Source of the DNA: Pegoplata infirma
Taxonomy: Eukaryota; Arthropoda; Insecta; Diptera; Anthomyiidae
Direction of reading: 5' to 3'
DNA length: 64,000 nt
NCBI GenBank assembly: GCA_963921195.1
Contig: OY992537.1
Location: 144,284,275 to 144,348,274 of the forward strand
Shown: positions 23,490 to 34,624 of the stretch, piece after piece
How positions within the stretch are numbered: the stretch's first letter is position 1
Layout of the letters: every line of letters begins with the position of its first letter
The notes under the pieces: model-generated
Databases searched by the model: none
The model's input: only the letters and a program-made list of their open reading frames with translations
What the model was told of the DNA's origin: nothing
Translations under genes and position numbers: made by a program

Positions 23490-24470
23490 AACGTCTGGAC
23501 CAGAAGTGCCAATGTTTGCGCGTTTTAAAGAGCAGTGGGAAAATATAAATAAAAGACAAACCATACAGTCCTGACATAGAAGATTAGAAAGTAGCTGGCA
23601 ACATACCAGCTCAAGTCCAAATTACATCAAGTTGTTTTGTTGTGCTCAAATTAAGGAAAAGCGACCCAGAGACGACTTCAAGGAGTTTCTTGAAATTGTT
23701 TTATTATACCTTGGTGAAAATATTCCTAATAATTATTTAAGCTCAACAGGATCCATCAGTCATGCTCGATGGATGGCAAAAGGCATATATAGCCTAAAAA
23801 TGTTTTAGGTTTGACCAAAAACAATCTACGTTAAATTTTGGTTTAGCGCCTCTAAAGCAATAGAACCTCCAAACAATGATTTGAATTTTTTTAAAGCGAT
23901 TGCTAATTATGCTTCAATTAATAAGATGTCTCAACGATTGGAGAAGAGATTCTCTCACATCTTTGGTATCTCAGTGGTGAAGCAGTTGCACTATTTGATT
24001 CGAATATCTCTTGTTAAATAAAACGAAAAATGGCAAATGCAAGGAGAAAGAGTTATCTGACGAAAAGATGGACGAATCGTCCGACGAAGGCAACGAAGAA
24101 AAATAAGACGATGATATCGGGGAAGATTATGACTCGGGGGATAGCGGCGAAAGTGGCAACAAAGATCGTGATCATCCGGTACACGTTGTTGTATTCGAAG
24201 GTGTGAAAATAATTAACATGGAATCGAAACAAGTAAACCCAGAACTTATAATATAAGAGACACCAAAATTTTTTGCACGCTTCGGATTAAAAACAAATTT
24301 CATTGGTTCCGGTCCAAACACTTGGGAAAATTGTGAGGACTACCAGCAAGCGCTGCAAATATTACTTCAATTACATGTTTTCAACGACGCTACCGAAAGA
24401 GGCGTAAAATTAATAGAGGACTATAACAACGTATTGTGCCGTAATGGAGAGGAAAAAATATTACCCTAAC
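23490..24470 (+). pseudogene. Remnant of an orphan transposon-linked protein
   Basis: Broken frames on the + strand carry coherent protein text. One 23-residue-plus block near 23690-23805 includes HARWMAKGIYSLKMF. Another near 23815-23920 reads like FWFSASKAIEPPNNDLNFF. A third, near 24265-24470, includes WENCEDYQQAL and then NDATERGVKLIEDYN before a stop. From memory this matches a family of uncharacterised, repetitive proteins in aphids, Hydra and crustaceans whose C-termini contain a (D/A)xAERGV(A/K)LI motif; I know no function. Stops and frameshifts are numerous. It is the only interior coding text of the element 19063-25527, so it may be that element's own gene (transposase or accessory). 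Confidence 0.6.
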
Positions 24471-25535
24471 AAAGTGGAAATACGACGTAGGTATGTTGGG
24501 ACAAAAAGTGGGGGGCAAAAATTATTGGGGGTCAGTCTGCATTTCCCGTTCCTAAGAGGCACCATGGGAGCGGTAAGATCTGATTTTATATACAAAAAGA
24601 ATAAAAAATGTGTGGGAACCCCCTTAAGACTTAAAAATAAGGGGTAGGTTTGTTTGGGGAAAATGTTGGAGCTAAAAAAATATTGGGGGCAACTTTCTTT
24701 TGATTTTATAAAAAAATAAAAAAAATGTGTGGGACCCCCTTAAGGATTAAAAATAGAGGGTAGGTTTGTTTGGGGAAAATCTTGGGGCTGAAAAATATTG
24801 GGGGTCAGTCATACATTTAAATCCTCTAGGGTCATCCCTGCGCCAGTTAGAGCGGTGGGAGCAAATTTTATAAAAATGTCATTTTGTGTGGGAGACCCCT
24901 TAGGAATTGGAGATACGGAGTTAGCATGTTCAGATGAAATGTTGGGGGCTAAAAATAAATGGGGGTCGGTCTTGCTAATGACCCCTCTAGGAAGCACGGT
25001 TGGACCAGTAGGAGCTGATTTAATAACAACAAATAAGAAAAAATAAAAAAAATGTATGGGGACCACCCTAACGGTTGAAGATAGAGGGTATGTCTGTTTT
25101 AAGAAAATGTTGGGGATGAAAAAATATTGGGGGTCGGTCATACATTTGATTCCTTTAGGGTCACTTCTAGGACAGCTAGAGAGGTAGGAGCAAATATTTT
25201 TTAACATTCAACCTTTGTATGGGAGCCCCCTTAAGGAGAGGAGATAGGGCTTAGGTATATTTGGCAAAAGTGTTTGGGGCAAAAAAATAATGGGGGCCGG
25301 TCTCACATTTGACCCCTCTAGGGGCAAAACCAGGGGAGTTGTGGGGCTTTTTGTGGATTTTTTCCCATGTACGCCTAACTTTGACCCCGATGAGCGACCC
25401 CTAGATCCTATCCGACATCCCCCATTTTTTGGCTCATACACTTTTTTTACGAACCTCACAAAATGAGGGGTTCTAGCGATTCCAAATACTGCTGCTTAAA
25501 ATCTCACACAACACTATCCCCACCTTAATATACAT

Positions 25536-26109
25536 CTCTTAAAGTTACTATCAGAGAGTATGTTTTATCACTCATCTCATCCAGCGGCGTCCAGCTGCAT
25601 TTTTTATAGCGCTTTTAAAAAAGCGATTTTTTTATGCAATTTTTAGAACTCACCAAAAAATGGGACTAATATTCAAGATCTTCTGCACATATTTTTGTAA
25701 CAAATAACTTAACAGTATTTTCTACAATAGCTACATCACACATTTTTCTTTTCCCGCAACTTCAGAAGCAAACAAATGATTAAATTCGACTATTCTAGAA
25801 AAAAAGTATATATTAAAAGTAGTTCGACATAGCTGGACTTTACTGTAAAACTCAGAATGGCTTTTTATATATTTTTTTTTATAATTTCATTAAATTTAGA
25901 TACCAAAAGCAGCAAAATGTATTTAACTTTTTTAGTTGTAGCGAAAAGTCCACTTTAGTTGTAGTTATTATAGTGAAACCCACTGTATTTTCAAAAATAC
26001 TAGAGCTACCATTTTTTAAATATTTTTTTTGAAATCAGCGACTCCAAAAACATAAAATATAATTGATAAATACTTTTGTTCACCTAGTTTTGGAATCGGA
26101 ACCACAGTG
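25536..26109. other. Right-hand part of the Transib-like element
   Basis: This is non-coding AT-rich sequence; its last about 40 bases pair with 18605-18645. No other feature is visible. Confidence 0.5.
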
Positions 26110-26112
26110 TAA

Positions 26113-26391
26113 AGGCGTGATTAGACGAGAGAGAATTCCCCTAGATTTAAAGTAAAAAACAACTCTATGGTAGCTTTTAAAATTGGAATGTCAAATAAAA
26201 TTTTATTATATATTTTTTATTTACTTTAATTCGGTTTCCAATCTACAAATTATTGACTAAATGTGCGAAAACAATAGTAAGCAAAAACAAGTATTAAAGA
26301 AATAAGATTTGACACAAAGTCAAAAGTAAATTACCACAGAGTTGTGTTTTACTTTAAATCTAGGGGTTTTCTCTCCCGTCTAAACGCGCCT
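26113..26391. mobile_element. PIF/Harbinger-like MITE (TAA target) with the Transib-like insertion at its edge
   Basis: AGGCGTGATTAGACGAGAG at left and its inverse at right (CTCCCGTCTAAACGCGCCT) continue as about 45 bp of imperfect TIR including CCCCTAGATTTAAAGTAAA. TAA lies at 26110-26112 and 26392-26394. The Transib-like TAAAG target overlaps the left boundary: the larger element landed 2 bp inside this one, whose left TAA is therefore also at 18600-18602. Confidence 0.75.
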
Positions 26392-28602
26392 TAAGAAGTA
26401 AAAACCCATTACCAATAAGAAGTAAAATAATTAGTTAATTAAAACATTTAAAATTTAACTTGTTTTTACTAAAACTTAAAATTGCGAAATTTTTATTAAG
26501 TTTTTAAGTACTTTTTAAGTTAACTGAATTGTAAAAGTTAAAAACTGTAAGTGCAAAGAGAGATTATTTCTTAGAAGTGCTTTTATAACATATTACTGAA
26601 AAGTAGTTACTTTTGGGCTTAAAATAATGTTAATGGTAATGGGTACTCATTATATATAATGTACTTGGTAATGATTACTTTTCACAACTCATTACCATGT
26701 TTTGCTGGGTATCGACTAGGGATGCCAAACGGGAAATCCCGGGATTTTTCGGGATTGACACATCCCGAATCCCGGGATTTAATTTTTTCAATCCCGGGAT
26801 CTTTCAGGATTTTCCGGGATTGACTAATCCCGAAAAATCCCGTTATTTCGGGATTTTTCTGTCAAACCTTGGAATTAAAATTGACTATTTCTTCAGTATT
26901 TGTTATCCGATGGGGACAAAATTGATATGGTTTGAAAGGTGTTTGAAATACCTTTGAAATGAGGCATGTTGGAGTTAAAATCATTTACTGTTTGGGAGGA
27001 CAATTGAATTTTTATTTATTTATTTTTATTTATTTGCAAAACAATACGTATTGCTGGATTACTTTATTAATTAAAACAATAATTCAAAAAATTTCTTATG
27101 TTAAATATAATAATAAGTAGATATAAAGAAATCCTCTAGCGATTTTTAGGGCGCATTACTTAATATACAATTAGCTGCCGATTTCACGGATCATATGCCA
27201 AAATTTTTAAAAAAATGTTAAATTTTGCCGAAATTCATTTGATAAGGAAGTATTAAGTAATCCAGCTGTAACGTATCTATTCAACAGTTTTCGTTCGTAA
27301 ATGAGTAAAATCGGAAAAGAGGAAAAGTTCCCCTTGAACAACCAAAACAGCCTCTGAAAAGCATAATAAATGCATTTGTAAACTTTTAAAATGCGTTTCA
27401 CCTACAAATAGGATATTGAATACAAATTTTGTATCGATCGGATACCAAAGATCATAGCATATACCAATCGGATATGCAATTCCATATACATATCTCGCAA
27501 AATATAACAGCAACAACATTGGAGAGGATCGGGGTATCGGCTAAGGACATTGGAGAAAAAAACTCCCTTCGAGAAGGGAGGGTTTATTTATTTAAAATAT
27601 TTATCTTAAACAAATATTTTTTATCCAAGTCCACAGAAGAGGCCGACCGAAAAAATTTAATTTTCTAATCCCCTGTGACATTTAAATTTGCCTGAAATAA
27701 TAATGTGCAAAAGCACATTTTTTTTTAAATTTAGTTTTTCAGAGATTGATTAGATCTATAAAGGAAACCTCTATGTTTCCCCTTACCCGATTTTGCCCAT
27801 TAACCAACTTATGACCATACGAATTATTCGTGCCAAACTGCAGGGGTAGCTCTTTTGGTTTGGACTGCATTGTGTCATCCACAGGCGGACGGATGGACAT
27901 GCCGACATCGCTAGAACTAAAATCGGTCATAGATCCATAATTTATGTACTTGATGGGGCCATAGACTGTAGACCAATGCGACAAATACTTTGATAAGAGG
28001 ATATAAAATTCTTAAAGCAGTGCCAATAAAGCTTAGTTGTTCCTAAATTTTCGGGTTTTCTGCACCCAAAAAATTTCCCAGTTACTGGTTACTAAAAAAT
28101 CAACTAATTCCCAGTTAAAATACACCTAACTGGGCCCCAGTTTATTGACTTGGTTGATGATAACTATTTTTTTAAATAATTTTAAATTTAACTGAATTCC
28201 CAGTTACGGCCAACCAAATAATAATTAAATTTGTAAAATCGTTCCAAACTGGTAACAAAATATAAATGGTCATTAGGGACTGCACAATTTTGGGTTATTG
28301 TTTCTATTTATTAAAAGAGTTTTTTTATCACTTATATTTTATTTAAAATTGATAATTTTATTGTTGGTAGATTTATAATTAATTTAAATTTTGCGCTTTT
28401 GTCGAAGCACCAACTTTTTAATCCCTTTACATGCTGCAAATACACAAATTTGTTGTATCTCTATCTGAAAAAGTATTATTTGTTATTTTCTTACTTAACA
28501 AAGTATCCAAATTAGATAATGAAGACTTACCATGGCACAAAATCCAAATCTGTTTTTTTTTTTTTTTTTATAAAATAATTTTTCTTTTGAAGTTTGAAAC
28601 AG

Positions 28603-28836
28603 GGTTGTCAGATATGGCGATTTCTCGCCAAACGTGGCGATTTTCTAACTTGTTTGGCGTCTTAATTTTTGATTTGGCGACATGGCGATTTATGAAATGG
28701 TTGGCGATTTTGTTGGCTATTTTTGAACAAAATCCGATTTTCTTAAATTAATTTTGCGATTTTTTTTTTAGTTTAAAGTTTTTTTTTTATTTTTGAGTGT
28801 AGATTTATAAATCTGGCAACCTTTTTAATCTGACAA
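28603..28836. mobile_element. Possible small TIR element with TGGCGA repeats
   Basis: The left part CAGGGTTGTCAGAT is weakly mirrored by AATCTGACAAC before 28837. TGGCGATTT words recur at 28613-28740. There is no target duplication, so this is tentative. Confidence 0.35.
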
Positions 28837-28840
28837 CTAA

Positions 28841-28996
28841 AGGTACCTACAGACGACGCAATATTATGTACAATATTCAATTATATTGATGGAGTGTGGG
28901 TAATATTGATGATTGTACAATGGTCAATCTTACCCACGCACCATCAATATGTATAATTGAATATTGTACATAATATTGCGTCGTCTGTAGGTACCT
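28841..28996. mobile_element. Palindromic MITE, copy 2 (TAA target)
   Basis: The 156-bp palindrome is the same sequence as 9-160, with AGGTACCTACAGACGACG at both ends in inverse orientation. TAA is at 28838-28840 and 28997-28999. Confidence 0.88.
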
Positions 28997-29193
28997 TAAC
29001 GGTAAACAGAAAATATTTTCTTATGAAGTTTGTTAGTTATACCCTACACCACACTGTGGTACAGGGTATAATGAGTTTGTACTATGTGAATGTTATATTA
29101 TAACCACATTTACTGTTACTTAGATCTCAACCTTTTAGTATTAGTCAAAAAAATATTTTTTTGAGGAGTTTTTAAGTATATATATAATAGTAC

Positions 29194-29493
29194 CACAGAC
29201 TAATACAGACTCGACATAAGTGACAGGTGCCAAAAAAGTAGTTCTTAACCATATGGTTAATTTTTTCAAATTATTCTACGAATTAGGTTAGAAAGAGAAA
29301 GCTAATAAAACGCGCCATTAGAAAAATGGATGCCAGATCGGTTTTTGCTGTTTCACTCACTCCTAAGTCGTAGAAAGTGTTGTCATGTTAGCGTAAAACA
29401 GACTAAAAACCGCTGTGTTTTCTCCTAAAATCGCTTAGTTTTTCCCCATTTTTTCTTATAAAACTCTACTGTCGAGTCTGTATATAGTCTGTG
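29194..29493. mobile_element. 300-bp MITE with 7-bp target, copy A
   Basis: The ends CACAGACTAATACAGACTCG and the inverse at right (TAGTCTGTG) are flanked by ATAGTAC (29187-29193, 29494-29500). Three more copies lie at 30915-31826. The interior is conserved among all four, including TTCAAATTATTCTACGAATT and AAATGGATGCCAGATCGG. It is non-coding. A 7-bp target is unusual; P-like and Dada elements are the candidates I know. Confidence 0.85.
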
Positions 29494-29917
29494 ATAGTAC
29501 ACTGAGGGAAAAAATCGCTGTCAAATCAAACATTTTCGTACTCATTTTTAAAATTCTAAAATTTTTTAAACAAATTTTAATAATGAAGTGGAATTTTATA
29601 AAATTAAATATGTTTCGGTGTTGATTTTAAAATTATATTTTTTAAATTAAATATACAAAAACTCCTTTTTATTTCATGATGGTGGCATGATGAAAATAAT
29701 CATTTTGATTGTAAACAATACCAAAATAAGTTTTCAACAACTTTAACAACGACGCCTCAAAAATGACGCAATTATTTTAGAAAAGTCTCATGGTGAATCA
29801 TAAGTGAAAACTTTTCAACATTCATAAAAAAGTAAAACAAAATCAATTAATATTTTCTTAAAGTAAAACAATAAATTGAATTTCTGTAATAAATATATAT
29901 ATTTATTCCTTTTATTC

Positions 29918-30190
29918 CTAGGAGGAACATAGGGCCATAACAAAGTTATTCCATACAATTCTATCTAAAGCTATACATTTAATTTCATTCCAACTTCGAC
30001 CAGCACTAGCTGCTTCTGTTTCAACAAGTCTTCTCCACGTATTTGATGGTCTTCCTCTTCTACGGCTTCCTTGTGGATTCCAATCCAGTGCTTGTCTGGC
30101 TATGTCATCATGTGGCTTCCTTAAGGTGTGTCCTATCCACCTCCACTTACGCAAGCATATCTCCTTCTGAATTGGTTGCTGCCTTGTCAA
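29918..30190 (-). pseudogene. LINE ORF2 C-terminal fragment (apurinic-endonuclease type)
   Basis: Ninety residues on the minus strand contain RKWRWIGHTLRKP followed by ARQALDWNPQGSRRRGRPSN. This is the conserved tail downstream of the reverse transcriptase in a large group of arthropod LINEs (RTE/CR1-like, often annotated craniofacial development protein 2-like). There is no upstream RT. The fragment ends 3' in an A/T-rich tail near 29890. It is a 5'-truncated dead copy inside the element 26717-30486. Confidence 0.78.
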
Positions 30191-30494
30191 CTGCCATAGC
30201 CCCCCCCCAGAAATGTTGGCTTCCTACGCCAATGCTAACTGGGTAAATTTTTCGGTGTGCTAAATATGTAAAACTTAACAATTACTGCTCATTTATTGGT
30301 TACAAATTAATTGGATATTCAATTATAAAAAAAGTTTTTAAAATATAACGTTAAAAATCTTAATTTTAATAAATCCCGAAATCCCGAAAAATCCCGAAAT
30401 CTTGAAAAATCCCGGGATCCCGGGATTAGGATTTTAAAATCCCGAATCCCGGAATTTGTAAATATCAATCCCGTTTGGCATCCCTAGTATGGAC

Positions 30495-30856
30495 TCAATC
30501 CGAAATTAATAAAACTTTAGTTTTTGTCTAATTTAAACTAAAAAATTTTCAAATGTAAAAAAATAAGCTGATTATTAATTTTACAGAAATATTTGGTTAT
30601 GCCTTTCTAAGAAAATTTTCTTGAAATTTTTTGTTTTAATTTTATTAAAAAAAATTTCTAAAAAAAAATCACTTTAAAAAAAATATCGAACATTTTCATT
30701 CTGGTAAATAATTTTGTTGCTAAATACTTTTGTTCTGCATTTTCCCCTGCCTGTTTTTTGTAACACCAGGCCCCACGACCACTCTGCGGCTTTCCCCTTC
30801 TTCCGCTTTTTCACGGAAATGTCCCTCCCAATATTTGTTGGTTAAATGTTGATGGG
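30495..30856. other. Remnant of the 1090-2386 family and flank
   Basis: The first part (GGACTCAATCCGAAATTAAT) matches 2193-2215, the continuation of the host element interrupted at 17191. After that I see nothing assignable. Confidence 0.45.
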
Positions 30857-30914
30857 TGTAAAGGTAGGGTGACCATTTTTTTCTGAACTCAAATCAGTGC
30901 GCCCAAGCTTTTAC

Positions 30915-31214
30915 CACAGACTAATACAGACTCGACATAAGTGACAGGTGTCAAAAAAGTAGTTCTGAACCATATGGTTAATATTTTCAAATTATTCTAC
31001 GAATTAGGTTAGAAAGAGAAAACTGATATAACGCGCCATAAGAAAAATGGATGCCAGATCGGTTTTTGTTGTTTCACTCACTCCTAAGTCGTAGAAAGTG
31101 TTGCCATGTTAGCGTAAAACGGACTAAAAACCGCTCTGTTTTATCCTAAAATCGCTTGGTTTTTCCCCATTTTTTCTAATAAAACTTTACTGTCGAGTCT
31201 GTTTATAGTCTGTG
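30915..31214. mobile_element. 300-bp MITE, copy B (first of three in tandem)
   Basis: This is the same family as 29194-29493, in the same orientation. CTTTTAC flanks it (30908-30914 and 31215-31221). The second flank is also the left flank of copy C. Confidence 0.9.
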
Positions 31215-31221
31215 CTTTTAC

Positions 31222-31522
31222 CACAGACTATATACAGACTCGACAGTAGAGTTTTATAAGAAAAACTGGGGAAGAACTAAGCGATTTTAGGAGAAAACAC
31301 AGCGGTTTTTAGCTAGTTTTACGCTAACATGGCAATACTTTCTACGACTTCGGAGTGATTGAAACAATAAAAAGCGATCTGGCATCTATTTTTTTAATGA
31401 CGCGTTACATTAGTTTTCTCTTTCTAACCTAATTCGTAGAATAATTTGAAAAAAAATAACCATATGGTTCAAGATTACTTTTTTGACACCTGTCACTTAT
31501 GTCGAGTCTGTATTAGTCTGTG
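31222..31522. mobile_element. 300-bp MITE, copy C (middle, inverted)
   Basis: It is inverted relative to B and D. CTTTTAC lies at 31215-31221 and 31523-31529. It shares all internal landmarks with the other copies in reverse, with several private substitutions. Confidence 0.9.
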
Positions 31523-31529
31523 CTTTTAC

Positions 31530-31826
31530 CACAGAGTAATACAGACTCGACATAAGTGACAGTTGTCAAAAAAGTATTCTTTAACCATGTGGTTAATATT
31601 TTCAAATTATTCTACGAATTAAGTTAGAAAGAGAAAACTGATATAACGCGCCATAAGAAAAATGGATGCCAGATCGGTTTTTGTTGTTTCACTCACTCCT
31701 AAGTCCTAGAAAGTGTTGCCATGTTAGCGTAAAAGGGACTAAAAACCGCTGTGTTTTCTCCTAAAATCGCTTAGTTTTCCCCATTTTTTCTTATAAAACT
31801 CTACTGTCGAGTCTGTATATTCTGTG
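31530..31826. mobile_element. 300-bp MITE, copy D (third in tandem)
   Basis: It has the same orientation as B. CTTTTAC lies at 31523-31529 and 31827-31833, where the host sequence resumes. Near-identity to B suggests little age difference. Confidence 0.9.
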
Positions 31827-32846
31827 CTTTTACGTTTATATTTTCGTGAAATACCTCTCTAAAAACTCTTTTCTATGGCAAAACACTGATAATTTTTTCT
31901 GCACTCAAAAAAATTCGGTTAAACTAACAAACTTGGGGCAATTAGTATTTCAGTAAAAACAACTGTTTAAAAAGAGCTGTTTAAAAACAAAGGTTTAAAA
32001 ACAAATGCCTTAAACTGTTGTCGTTATCTTGCAAAAAATTTAACTTACTTCAAACAACTTAATTTTGATGTTGATCGTTTCAGTCCAGAAATTATAACAA
32101 ACAAAAACCCACAGGTTTTGAGTTTAAGAAAATCCTTCAAATTCTGAGAACTTTTTTCCATAAGTTTTGATAACTCTGACTTTTATAAAACTGCCCTGAT
32201 AAAAAGCACATGTTTTTTAAATAACGGATGATGTTCTGAGTGATTTGTCCAATAAATTCTGAAGACATTACCTCATCGAACATCTCAGTATCATTTGAAT
32301 TGATGCAATTACATTATCTTTCTAAAAATATAAAAAATCTATCATCCCGTGATCTTTTCGTTTAGAAAACCTCAAAGATTATGGGCGCCTTTTCATATAA
32401 ACCTTTTTCCAGATAGTGGATTTTGTTCCTTTCTCTTTCGCACTTACACATTTTTTGTATGATGGTATCTATATTTTTAGAGATGGTACTCTGTAGTACA
32501 GAGTACTCCGACATTGTGTCGAAGCCTTTATAGGATCAAAATAACCTCATGCTCAGATATATTTTTGCGTTAATGAACCTCTTGTTTCACGAACTCTAAA
32601 CTTTTTAGAATTGATTTATCTCAAATTATCTCTTTGCCATACTTAAGTTATAAAAACTACTCCGATGACTTATTTTATGGAAATTTAAGTTTTTGTATAA
32701 AATTTTCGAACAAAATAATTTTTTATATTGAAATGTTCAAAAATCAGTACAGTCAGTACATATTTAAAAAAATCAATACAAATCAGTACAACGTCTTTTG
32801 ATCAGTACGGGATCAAAAATCAGTACATGTACTGATCAAATCAGTA

Positions 32847-34593
32847 CAGGCGCGGATCCAGGAATTTCATTTGGGGGGGGGGGGGGGGGAGATTTTTTTA
32901 CCAAAAAAATTTTATGCAATCGGAAGGCAAAAAAGTTTGGTTGGTAGCGGGGGGGGGGGGGGGATGTTGAATTTTCGTTAATTTTTTTAATATTGAATAA
33001 GAAATGAAAAAAAATCAACTTAAAGCTATAGTTTTAAATCAGGCGCGAATTCAACATTTTGAATTTGGCGGAACTTTTATTACTCAATATTTTTTACGAG
33101 GGCATCCTGACGGACCAATTTTCTTCCTAAGCAAGACCGTTTATAGTCAAATAAACGAATCCATACAAAGTCATAGCCATAAACTTCTATATAAAAAACT
33201 GAAATATTTCGAAAACAAAAAAAAAATTAACAGGTTATTAGTTTTTTTTTAAATGTTTCTTTTACAAAATTTCTCAGATGTTCAGACATTTTTACTACAG
33301 AAAAACTTTTAGATTCTAAAAAAGTTTTCATATGGAAAAATAACCCTTTTCTAAAATATTTGCCTTTAAAAAAATGTTCAGATTCTAAAACTTTGATATA
33401 AAAAAGTTCTTAAATTCTCAGATCGTATTTTCTGTAGAAAAACTCTTCGATTCAAAATTTTCTTATAGAAAATGTCTGCGATTTTTAAACTTTTTTCTGT
33501 AATCTGAGATTCGGAGACATTATTTATATAAAATATTTCTAATGTAATTTTCTTATAAAAAATCACTGAAATAACGCTCATATTTTAAAGTAATTCTTAG
33601 ATTTTACGAACTTTTTCGTTTTAAAATATTCTTAGATCATATTTCGTAAAAGAAAATTATCAGATACCCAAAAATCACCAGTTCTAAAACATTTTATGAA
33701 GAACTTTTCTAAAACTTAAATCCTAAATTTTTGTAGCATTTTTCGAAAGAAAAATTTTACGGTTTTAATGCCATCTACTGTTGTAAATTTTTTAGATTTT
33801 GAAATATTTTTCATATAGAAAAATTATTATAAGACACTTTTTCAAAAGAAATATTTACATATTCAGAGACACATTTCCTATAGACAAATTCTGAGAATCT
33901 TCCAACAGAAAAAATTTTCTAATTCTGAATGATTTTTCATACAAAACAAAATCTCAGTTTCTGATATAGTTTTCTATAAAAAATTAATAGATCTTGACAA
34001 ACTTTTCCTATAGAAAAATTCGCATATTTAAAAGATTTCTCAAATAGAGAACTTCTCATTCTTAAATTCTGAAACGTTTTTCTTGTAGAAATGTTATCTG
34101 ATTCTGAGATTTTTTTTGCAGAAAAATTTTTGGCTGATTCTGAAAATTTTTTTCTAAGAAAAAAATCTCAGGTGCTGAGGGATCTTTTTTTTGAAATGTA
34201 ATACGAAATTTTTTATAAAATTTGAGATCAATTTTTAATTAAAAAAATCTTACATTCAAAGTCAAATAAATATAAAAATATTTTCTGAAGGTAAAGTCTG
34301 AAATTTTGAAACATTTTTCTGTAAAAAATAATACTTTTACCATCGGAAATAATAAGGAAAGTTATTCGGTTAGAAAATGTCTACGACTCTATTGCCATCT
34401 AGGTTTTTCATATGCAATTTCTTTAATTCTGAAACATTTTATCCTAAGGCTACGTGTGCTTTCTTTTTTCCTTTTCTTTTTTTTTCTTTTTTTTTCTTCC
34501 TTTCTTTTTTCTTTCTTTTTTTTTTCTTTCGAAATCATTTTGGGGGGGGGGGGGGAGAGAAATCCCATTCTCTCCCCCCTGGATCCGCGCCTG
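32847..34593. mobile_element. hAT-like element, 1.75 kb, perfect 8-bp target
   Basis: CAGGCGCGGATCCAGG at left is inverted at right (CTGGATCCGCGCCTG). AATCAGTA flanks both ends (32839-32846, 34594-34601). Long G runs sit just inside each end (32871-32890, 32951-32963, 34543-34555). The interior 33250-34320 is a decayed tandem array of AGATTCTGAGA/TTTTTCATATAGAAAAA-type words. It does not encode a transposase. Confidence 0.88.
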
Positions 34594-34624
34594 AATCAGT
34601 ACGTATGGTCAGCCTATGTAAAGG

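Larger units (their letters stand above)
19063..25527. mobile_element. Long-TIR element with perfect 8-bp target
   Basis: ATATACAT flanks both ends (19055-19062, 25528-25535). Terminal arms of about 1.1 kb (19063-20200 and 24440-25527) are inverted copies. Each is built of repeated blocks with GACCCCCATT, CCAACATTTTC, and TAGGGGTC words. The ends are TAGGGGTGGGATAGTG and CACTATCCCCACCTTA. The only non-arm interior left is the coding remnant at about 23490-24470, plus a SINE (19908-20131) and the 437-bp element (20332-23391). An 8-bp target suggests hAT or a hAT-like group. Confidence 0.8.
18605..26109. mobile_element. Transib-like element, 7.5 kb with nested insertions (5-bp target)
   Basis: The left end begins CACTGTGGTTCC and the right end finishes GGAACCACAGTG, a perfect 12-bp inversion with further imperfect pairing (CTAGGTGGACAAAAG against CTTTTGTTCACCTAG). 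TAAAG flanks both sides (18600-18604, 26110-26114). CACWRTG ends with a 5-bp duplication are the published signature of Transib transposons, the relatives of RAG1. The element's own sequence is only about 18605-19054 and 25536-26109, with no transposase, so it is a deleted copy that later took up the 8-bp-target element 19063-25527. Confidence 0.72.
17192..26709. mobile_element. TA-target TIR element, outer shell of the main nest
   Basis: The left end CCCACCAAAATTTGGCATTA and right end CATTACCATGTTTTGCTGGG are imperfect inverted repeats with TA outside (17190-17191, 26710-26711). The sequence left of it (CAGAAATAATTAA) plus the sequence right of it (TATGGACTCAATCC, reached after the next hAT-like element) reconstitutes a string seen uninterrupted at 2180-2205, which confirms the boundaries. 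All of 17254-26394 is later insertion. Confidence 0.75.
26717..30486. mobile_element. hAT-like element, 3.8 kb, with CCCGGGATTT-rich ends
   Basis: TAGGGATGCCAAACGGGA at left is inverted at right (TCCCGTTTGGCATCCCTA). GTATCGAC (26709-26716) and GTATGGAC (30487-30494) match at 7 of 8 positions. Both ends carry many TCCCGGGATT words, also seen near 13139 and 56995. It contains the palindromic MITE 28841-28996, the 300-bp MITE 29194-29493 and a LINE 3' fragment (29918-30190). I find no recognisable transposase in 26840-28600. Confidence 0.78.
30865..34616. mobile_element. Element with TAGGGTGACCAT ends and perfect 8-bp target
   Basis: The ends TAGGGTGACCAT and ATGGTCAGCCTA are inverted with one mismatch. 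TGTAAAGG flanks both (30857-30864, 34617-34624). Words such as AATCAGTAC recur near both termini (30890-30900, 32740-32846, 34594-34601). It hosts three tandem copies of the 300-bp MITE and the hAT-like element 32847-34593. The remaining interior has no long open frame. Confidence 0.82.

Noticed and set aside
26697..26957. Open frame with repeated Pro-Gly-Phe words
   Set aside because: It translates the CCCGGG-rich terminal repeats of the hAT-like element, not a protein.
34443..34560. Pyrimidine tract plus G run as a regulatory or G-quadruplex site
   Set aside because: It is low-complexity text at a hAT-like element end; similar G runs sit at the other end of the same element.
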